Assembly (NCBI GenBank): GCA_030064795.1
Contig: JASJEI010000081.1
Location: forward strand, 1-10,579
Length of the DNA stretch: 10,579 bases
DNA from: Pleurocapsa sp. MO_226.B13
Lineage (GTDB): Bacteria > Cyanobacteriota > Cyanobacteriia > Cyanobacteriales > Xenococcaceae
Direction of reading: 5' to 3'
The position numbers and the translations under genes were made by a program. Positions 5,933 through 10,579 of the stretch are shown in pieces. Below the pieces are notes generated by a model. The model was given only the letters and a program-made list of their open reading frames with translations. It made no database searches and was not told the DNA's origin. Positions within the stretch are counted from its first letter, which is position 1. Each line of letters starts with the position of its first letter.

Positions 5933-6006
5933 GGTTATTTAACCACACTAGATGTCAGATAGGGAAACGGCTAGGGCAAATCACAACAGTCGAGTAATAA
6001 TAAAAT
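5933..6006. other. Short spacer after the IS607 insertion site
   Basis: No gene or clear terminator is visible between the anchor fragment and the stop codon of the minus-strand pentapeptide-repeat gene. Confidence 0.4.
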
Positions 6007-6507
6007 TTACTTACAACCCAAAGATTCGCGAGTGTCTACACCAGTCTTGGGATTAGTTCCAGTCGCATTTTTACATAGTTGTTTTACCTGCCATTTTTCC
6101 AAAACCGCAAAGGTGAAATCCGCCCCGTCGATCTTGGCATCTTTAAAAGTTGAAAAGGATAAAATGCTTTCTTGAAAATTAGCGTTAGTTAGATCTGCAC
6201 CATCAAAATTAGTTAGATAGCCAAAGCCATAGCTAAAATCTGCCCCAGATAAGTTGGCATCATGTAAATTAGAAGCATTAAACACTGCCCCCCTAATGTC
6301 TGCATTACTAAAATCTGCTCCCTCTAAATCTACCTTGGCAAAATCAACGCTCTGCAAGACCTTACCCGAAAAATCTTTATTAATCACATCCGATTCGCTA
6401 TAGTTAGAAGGGGTTACAGCAGAAGAACTTCCCGCTATGGCTGGTACAGGAAAAATTAAAACAATTAACAGCAACAAAAATGCGCTTAGTCGGAGAAAAT
6501 ATTTCAT
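6007..6507 (-). CDS. Secreted pentapeptide-repeat protein
   Basis: This 166-residue protein begins with a classic signal peptide: [10 protein letters not shown], a long Leu/Ile/Val core and a likely cut after PVPAIA (residue 25), so it is exported to the periplasm or thylakoid lumen. Residues about 44-137 consist of pentapeptide repeats of the A(D/N)Lxx form ([42 protein letters not shown]), which fold as a right-handed quadrilateral beta-helix. The tail has two Cys (145 and 165) in [14 protein letters not shown] ... ESLGC, an arrangement I associate with cyanobacterial and plastid lumenal pentapeptide proteins, where it may form a disulfide. Molecular function is unknown for this group. It is divergent from trpD, with 112 bases between the two starts. 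Confidence 0.88.
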   Translation of the reverse strand: MKYFLRLSAFLLLLIVLIFPVPAIAGSSSAVTPSNYSESDVINKDFSGKVLQSVDFAKVDLEGADFSNADIRGAVFNASNLHDANLSGADFSYGFGYLTNFDGADLTNANFQESILSFSTFKDAKIDGADFTFAVLEKWQVKQLCKNATGTNPKTGVDTRESLGCK

Positions 6508-6619
6508 AGATTAAGTATATTTTTAAACAAACCTAGCTAAGAAGAATACAGTTTTTAATTGTAAATCTTCTTCTGTCTCTAGGGAAAACAATCATTCACA
6601 TTCACGCCCTAAGATAACT

Positions 6620-7666
6620 ATGGATCGCAACCAGCCGATGGATTTTCCCCGCCTATTACAACAACTACTAGAACAACAATCTTTGTCTCAAGACCAGGCA
6701 TCGCAACTAATGCAGGGTTGGTTGCAGGAGGAAATACCACCAGTGTTGTCGGGAGCAATTTTGGCAGCTATCCAGGCTAAGGGAGTATCCGCTTCAGAAT
6801 TGGCGGGCATGGCACGGGTACTAAAATCTCAATCTCTGCAACAAGAAGCAATTACACACGATTATCCTATAATCGATACCTGCGGTACGGGGGGAGATGG
6901 TGCTTCTACGTTTAATATTTCGACTGCGGTAGCCTTTGTTGCTGCTGCTGCGGGAGTCAAAGTCGCCAAACACGGCAATCGTTCTGCATCTAGTAAAGTT
7001 GGTTCGGCAGATGTTTTGGAATACCTAGGAGTTGATTTAGCTGCCCCTTCAGAGAAGGTAAGGGCAGCAGTTGAGGCGGTAGGGATTACTTTTCTATTTG
7101 CCCGTGGTTGGCATCCAGCAATGAAGAGTGTCGCCCCTTTACGTAGTACGCTCAAAATTAGAACGGTCTTTAATCTTCTCGGTCCTTTGGTCAATCCTCT
7201 TTGTCCTACAGGGCAGGTAATTGGAGTCTACGACAGTATATTTCTTAATAGTATTGCCGAAGCTTTAAATATGCTCCAAACTCCTAAGGCAATTGTTTTA
7301 CACGGTCGAGAAAAACTAGACGAAGCAGGGTTATCTGATGCAACCGATTTGATCCTGGTTGATAATGGTCGTGTTGTTCCTGGGGTAATTAATCCTCAGA
7401 CTTTGGGCTTAAAACCTGCTTCCCTCGATAAACTTAAAGGAGGAGAGGTGGCAGAAAATGCCACTATCTTACGCAATGTACTCCAGGGAAAAGGCACGCC
7501 TGCACAACAAGACGCGGTGGCTTTGAATGCTTCTTTAGCTCTACAAGTAGGCGAAATTGTTCCTTTTGGGGAACATCTTCAAGGAGTAACCACCGCTAAG
7601 GAAATCATTAGCAGTGGCACAGCTTGGTCTAAATTGGAAGAGTTAGTTGATTTCCTGCAAAGTTAA
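6620..7666 (+). CDS. trpD: Anthranilate phosphoribosyltransferase
   Basis: TrpD joins anthranilate to PRPP, giving phosphoribosyl-anthranilate in the second step of tryptophan synthesis, in the cytosol. The 348-residue length is normal. Motifs appear in order: the small helical N-terminal domain (about 8-75), the PRPP loop CGTGGDG (88-94) with the following STFNIST, the [15 protein letters not shown] block (117-131), the anthranilate-binding region [11 protein letters not shown] (165-175) with [13 protein letters not shown] (181-193), and the Mg-binding pair Asp234-Glu235 in REKLDEAG. Nothing is missing. The start at 6620 has a weak ribosome site; an in-frame ATG six codons later is possible. 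It stands alone without other trp genes, which is common in cyanobacteria. It converges on the DUF3747 gene, with 36 bases between the two stops. Confidence 0.96.
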   Translation: MDRNQPMDFPRLLQQLLEQQSLSQDQASQLMQGWLQEEIPPVLSGAILAAIQAKGVSASELAGMARVLKSQSLQQEAITHDYPIIDTCGTGGDGASTFNISTAVAFVAAAAGVKVAKHGNRSASSKVGSADVLEYLGVDLAAPSEKVRAAVEAVGITFLFARGWHPAMKSVAPLRSTLKIRTVFNLLGPLVNPLCPTGQVIGVYDSIFLNSIAEALNMLQTPKAIVLHGREKLDEAGLSDATDLILVDNGRVVPGVINPQTLGLKPASLDKLKGGEVAENATILRNVLQGKGTPAQQDAVALNASLALQVGEIVPFGEHLQGVTTAKEIISSGTAWSKLEELVDFLQS

Positions 7667-7702
7667 ACTAGAAGAGAAGAGTTGGTGTCTGGAGTATTGA
7701 CA

Positions 7703-8275
7703 TTACTCTGCCAGGGCTTGAGGAGTTTGTGCTGTAGTGCTTGCTCCTTGACTAAAATAAAAGTGACCCAACTCTTGACCTTGATAGGAACGTTTGGTAA
7801 AACGCCAGCCAGGATTTAAAAAGATTTTGTTAGCACCTCCCGTTGTACCCTGGGTTCTGCCGATCGTAATTGGTGCTTCGCCATTTCTAGTAGTACCAAT
7901 TAAAACCAACTCATTTCCTTCTTCTACTATCTTGAGGAGGTAGTCTGAGCCTCTCTCTTCGCCACCTATTCTGACAGAATAACCATTACTATCAGTTGCT
8001 CGGCGACAATGACCTGTAAAGTCAAAATTCATCAGTAAAGGATCTACTGTTACGGGGCTAATTCCATGTTCTGCCCAGCATTTATCTTTGCCTGGTACTT
8101 GTTCGATAACTACTAAATTATAACCATGACGATAGGGAGATGCGATCGCAATTACTCGCTCTTGAGCTATTTCTTTTTCATCAAATGTATTAGCTTTTGC
8201 CGAAGGTATGGCAATTAAACTAGTAGCGATGATATTAGTGATGAATGTTAGTTTTAGTAGTGTAGAAAATTTCAT
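7703..8275 (-). CDS. DUF3747 secreted protein
   Basis: This 190-residue protein has a signal peptide (MKFSTLLKLTFITNIIATSL ... IPSAKA, cut near residue 28), so it acts outside the cytoplasm. The mature part matches the pattern I recall for the cyanobacterial DUF3747 family: FDEKEIAQERVIAIASPY, VVIEQVPGKDKCW, PLLMNFDFTGHC, RATDSNGYSVRIGG, DYLLKIVE and LNPGWRFTKRSYQGQELGH. Cys66 and Cys90 are the only cysteines in the mature protein and could form a disulfide. The family has no established function. The ATG at 8275 is preceded by GGGG about 8 bases upstream in an A-rich leader. One HIP1 site (8152-8159) lies inside the gene. The gene faces trpD and is followed upstream by a long intergenic region. 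Confidence 0.85.
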   Translation of the reverse strand: MKFSTLLKLTFITNIIATSLIAIPSAKANTFDEKEIAQERVIAIASPYRHGYNLVVIEQVPGKDKCWAEHGISPVTVDPLLMNFDFTGHCRRATDSNGYSVRIGGEERGSDYLLKIVEEGNELVLIGTTRNGEAPITIGRTQGTTGGANKIFLNPGWRFTKRSYQGQELGHFYFSQGASTTAQTPQALAE

Positions 8276-8538
8276 TTTTTTACCCCTTTTTTTGTTTTAA
8301 TTAACTTTTATTTAAAATAAGATGCTCCTCAATCTGCATTAAAAATGCCCAGGCAAAACCATCAATAAGATACTTGCAAATAGCTAAAATTATCTTAATT
8401 AATGTTTTTTATTTATGCTGAAGCAAATAGATTATGCTGGCTCGATGTTAAATTGAAACCTTTTTTTCTATTTAAAAGTAGTTAGTAACTTTTGTGTGCC
8501 ACATTCATAATCTGGCATAGTCTTAAATACAACGTCAA

Positions 8539-8574
8539 TGAAAGGTGCTAGCTTTCATCGAAAAAATATTTTCG
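8539..8574. repeat. Two adjacent short hairpins
   Basis: TGAAAG-gtgctag-CTTTCA (8539-8557) is followed after one base by CGAAAA-aata-TTTTCG (8559-8574). Both stems are perfect 6-mers. The pair could be the end of a small RNA or a bidirectional terminator. Confidence 0.5.
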
Positions 8575-8830
8575 CTCCTCAATTTAAACTCGATAGCAGA
8601 AAAATAGTTATAAAATTATCTTTTCGGTCAATAAAATAAGTAAGATCGCTAATATTTACAGCATAGATCCATAAAGGTCAGTTTAATATACGGTTAAATT
8701 TACTGACTTATGCCTGGTTGACTGACTCTTCTTGTAAAACAGTTAATTTATTGTAGGTTAGATAGAACGAAGTGAAACCCAACACCCACTTATGTTATTT
8801 TACTTTTGAGTTAAGACAGATAAAGTAATG

Positions 8831-8857
8831 AGTAAGAAGTAAGAAGTAAGAAGTAAT
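8831..8857. repeat. Heptanucleotide tandem repeat
   Basis: AGTAAGA occurs three times in tandem (8831-8851) followed by AGTAAT. This is a short tandemly repeated repetitive (STRR) type sequence, common in cyanobacterial intergenic DNA. A second heptamer, CTAATAG, repeats at 8934-8949. Confidence 0.75.
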
Positions 8858-9090
8858 ATAAAGTAACGATTCACACTTATTACGCTTTTCAAGCATAGCA
8901 GACCACAAAAATAAAATTTAAGAAAGCGGGTATCTAATAGCTAATAGCTGACATTGTACCCTTGTGATATAGCTACGAACTAGCTAATCATCAGCGTAGT
9001 CTATTCAACTGAAAACGGCTGTAATATAACTTCCTAGATCGAGCCACCCAAAATATACCCTATCGATGGGATTTAGCACGACCTCTTGTT

Positions 9091-9381
9091 TTAGCCTTCA
9101 TCTGAATTAGTCTGTACCGAACCTAGTTGTTGCCTGACATCATCAATTGCCAAATTCAACTGAGCGATTTTGTCTTCTAGACCATGACGAGCTAGTTCGA
9201 TACTTTCTTCACTGCCAAAAGCAATTTCGCGCTCGCCTTGTCTGGGTAAAATTTCTTGGTCTGGTTCTGCAATTTGCTGTTCGTTGCGAGATGCCAAGAT
9301 TGTACCCAACAAACCACCAACTATCCCACCGACTATTGAACCAAGAATAAATCCATTACCGAAACCATTTTGTTGACTCAT
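9091..9381 (-). CDS. Small glycine-zipper membrane protein
   Basis: This 96-residue protein has a short polar start, one membrane segment (about residues 9-31, GFILGSIVGGIVGGLLGTIL) with a GxxxG/GGxxGG pattern, then an Arg and an acidic cytosolic tail. Residues about 57-88 (GSEESIELARHGLEDKIAQL ... DDVRQQL) look like an amphipathic helix or coiled coil. The layout resembles YtxH-like single-span proteins common in cyanobacteria. No function can be assigned; packing of helices in the membrane is likely from the glycine pattern. It lies 98 bases downstream of upp on the same strand, so cotranscription is possible but not shown. No strong ribosome site precedes the ATG. Confidence 0.75.
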   Translation of the reverse strand: MSQQNGFGNGFILGSIVGGIVGGLLGTILASRNEQQIAEPDQEILPRQGEREIAFGSEESIELARHGLEDKIAQLNLAIDDVRQQLGSVQTNSDEG

Positions 9382-9479
9382 CGTGATTAAATTATTGAAT
9401 ACTGCTTATACTTATTAGATTAACTCTAGTCACCAGGTTAATGACTTTTTATCGCAGCCAATTAGATTGAATAGCTAAT

Positions 9480-10130
9480 TTAGGTGCCAAAAGCGCGATC
9501 GCCCGCATCCCCTAAGCCTGGCACGATGTATCCTTTGCTATTTAGTCCTTCATCAATGATCGCGGTATATATTTCCAATCCAGGATAATGTTCGCTTAAT
9601 TTTCTCAAGGCTGGTGGCGCAGCTACTATCGAGACGATCCGCACTAGTTCTGGTTGAACTCCGCGACTGGTGACTTCCTTCATTGCCATCATAATCGAAC
9701 CACCAGTGGCCAACATCGGCTCCAGGATGACAATTCTGGTTTGAGAGTCAAAGCTAGCGGGTAGCTTATTTAAATAGCAAGCAGGTTCGAGACTTGATTC
9801 ATCGCGAGCCAAGCCTAAATGATAAACCGCTGCTATGGGCAGAACCTTTTGTACTTCATCCAACAGTGCTAAACCCGCTCGTAATATAGGCACAATTCCC
9901 ACTGGTATTTCTGGATTAACAAAAGTCGCCGAACATTCGGTTATGGGTGTTTGGACTACTGTATCCAAAGTCGGCAGCCAATTTCTCACCGCTTCATAGG
10001 TTAACCATCGTCCCAGTTCATTCATGGCACTTTTAAACAACACAGGTGGCGTATTTGCATCCCGTGCAACTGACAACCAATGTTTAATTAAAGGATGTTC
10101 GGGAACATAAACGCGCAGTTGTAAAGTCAT
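9480..10130 (-). CDS. upp: Uracil phosphoribosyltransferase
   Basis: Upp converts uracil and PRPP to UMP in pyrimidine salvage, in the cytosol. The 216-residue length fits. GIVPILRAGLALLDEVQKVLP (78-98) is the conserved family block, and HLGLARDE (104-111) follows it. The PRPP loop is EPMLATGGSI (137-146), with Glu in place of the usual first Asp of DPMLATGG, a conservative change. The uracil-binding C-terminus IDEGLNSKGYIVPGLGDAGDRAFGT (192-216) is intact up to the last residue. The ATG at 10130 fits the family start (MTLQLRVYVPEHPLIKHWL). A HIP1 site (9495-9502) overlaps the codons near the end of the gene. The kinase gene ends 108 bases upstream on the same strand. Confidence 0.96.
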   Translation of the reverse strand: MTLQLRVYVPEHPLIKHWLSVARDANTPPVLFKSAMNELGRWLTYEAVRNWLPTLDTVVQTPITECSATFVNPEIPVGIVPILRAGLALLDEVQKVLPIAAVYHLGLARDESSLEPACYLNKLPASFDSQTRIVILEPMLATGGSIMMAMKEVTSRGVQPELVRIVSIVAAPPALRKLSEHYPGLEIYTAIIDEGLNSKGYIVPGLGDAGDRAFGT

Positions 10131-10238
10131 ATTTGCAGTCTGAACCTAGATTGAGGAATTGATGCCAACCTCTCTAATGCTTGACATCCCCTAGTTATTC
10201 TACACAAGTCTGCGCCTTAAGTACGAGCTAAGTCTTTT

Positions 10239-10579
10239 TTAAAGATTTGCCCTAGTCACGCTACCATTGATGTTGTTGCTTTGAGGTTCGCCCGACATAT
10301 CTTGACTGCCATTTTGCCAATTACCCCGATCGCCATGGTTATTACTACTAGGGAAGTAGGTCTTAGCATAACGACCGTGATAAGAATAACGGTCAAAGTC
10401 GCTGGGTTTGACTCCATTAACCACCATGCCCAAGACTTTTTGCCCCGTAGTCAATAAGCTTTCTTGAGCCAAGTCAGCACTCTCTTGTTCGACTATTCCC
10501 GGTCTGGTCACAAAGACAATACCATCTACCAATTTACTTAGGGTAAGTACGTCTGCGGTTACGGGTAAAGGCGGTGCAT
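10239..10579 (-). CDS. BY-kinase / Wzc-CpsD-like exopolysaccharide protein, C-terminal end (partial)
   Basis: The frame runs open to the right edge, so only the last 113 or so residues are seen; a TTG at 10532 is internal, not a start. The first visible residues, APPLPVTADVLTLSKLVDG, match the Walker-B region of bacterial tyrosine kinases (family D-x-PP with TAD and a following LSKLVDG). IVFVTRPGIVEQESADLAQE and VLGMVVNGV follow, as in CpsD/Wzc ATPase domains. Next comes a Tyr cluster, DRYSYHGRYAKTYF, with four Tyr in 12 residues, the usual autophosphorylation site. The tail after it is polar, rich in Asn, Gly and Ser. These proteins sit at the inner membrane and control chain length and export of extracellular polysaccharide. 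The N-terminal Wzz-like domain is expected beyond the window. Confidence 0.88.
   Translation of the reverse strand, partial: APPLPVTADVLTLSKLVDGIVFVTRPGIVEQESADLAQESLLTTGQKVLGMVVNGVKPSDFDRYSYHGRYAKTYFPSSNNHGDRGNWQNGSQDMSGEPQSNNINGSVTRANL

Larger units (their letters stand above)
8276..9090. other. Long intergenic region with repeats and hairpins, no gene
   Basis: These 815 bases between the DUF3747 start and the stop of the next minus-strand gene hold no convincing frame. Visible structure includes two adjacent hairpins (8539-8574), an inverted pair GTCAGT/ACTGAC (8677-8707), a sequence related to the dispersed cyanobacterial GTAGGTTGGGTTTC-type palindrome (8753-8784), a heptamer tandem repeat (8831-8857), and a second short CTAATAG repeat (8934-8949). 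It may hold a small RNA, but none is recognised. Confidence 0.5.

Noticed and set aside
6510..6522. TATACT as -10 box for the pentapeptide-repeat gene
   Set aside because: It lies only about 7 bases before the start codon and no -35 box fits; it would require a leaderless transcript.
9428..9450. AGTCA/TGACT hairpin followed by TTTTT as a terminator
   Set aside because: The T tract lies on the plus strand while both neighbouring genes are on the minus strand, and the stem is only five base pairs.

Overview
The window looks cyanobacterial. It is AT-rich and carries the palindrome GCGATCGC (HIP1) four times, at 2331, 2541, 8152 and 9495. Its gene families point the same way: a DUF3747 secreted protein, a lumen-type pentapeptide-repeat protein with a C-terminal Cys pair, heptanucleotide tandem repeats, and a polysaccharide-type BY-kinase. 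I cannot name the species; an AT-rich unicellular or colonial lineage is a guess.

Left part (1-5932) is an accessory region. A broken IS4-family transposase fragment (minus strand, about 119-510) directly abuts a structurally complete IS4-family element (511-1989) with perfect 18-bp terminal repeats. The transposase of that element is split by a -1 frame change at a run of eight T. Next comes about 960 bp without a confident gene (1990-2955), holding a small hairpin-repeat array and a GC-rich island between two HIP1 sites. A beta-rich extracellular-type ORF (2956-3468) follows. After it lies an IS607-family element with a serine recombinase (tnpA, 3554-4177) and a TnpB-like RuvC-fold protein (4238-5722), plus a structured 3' non-coding end.

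The main inference concerns this IS607 element. It appears to have inserted at a GG dinucleotide inside the C-terminal anchor of the 2956 gene. The left piece ends in IPYRFDFI. An in-frame piece with a hydrophobic stretch, a basic tail and a stop codon resumes at a GG at 5873. This fixes both element ends and a length of about 2.42 kb. The TnpB-like protein keeps RuvC-I Asp283 and RuvC-II Glu342 but has no Asp at the RuvC-III position and no CxxC zinc ribbon.

Right part (5933-10579) is ordinary chromosomal backbone: a secreted pentapeptide-repeat protein (minus), trpD (plus), a DUF3747 secreted protein (minus, convergent with trpD), an 815-bp intergenic region with short repeats and hairpins, a small glycine-zipper membrane protein (minus), upp (minus), and the C-terminal end of a Wzc/CpsD-like tyrosine kinase running off the right edge (minus). 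These genes look like unrelated neighbours, not one pathway: trpD serves tryptophan synthesis, upp serves pyrimidine salvage, and the kinase fragment serves exopolysaccharide export.
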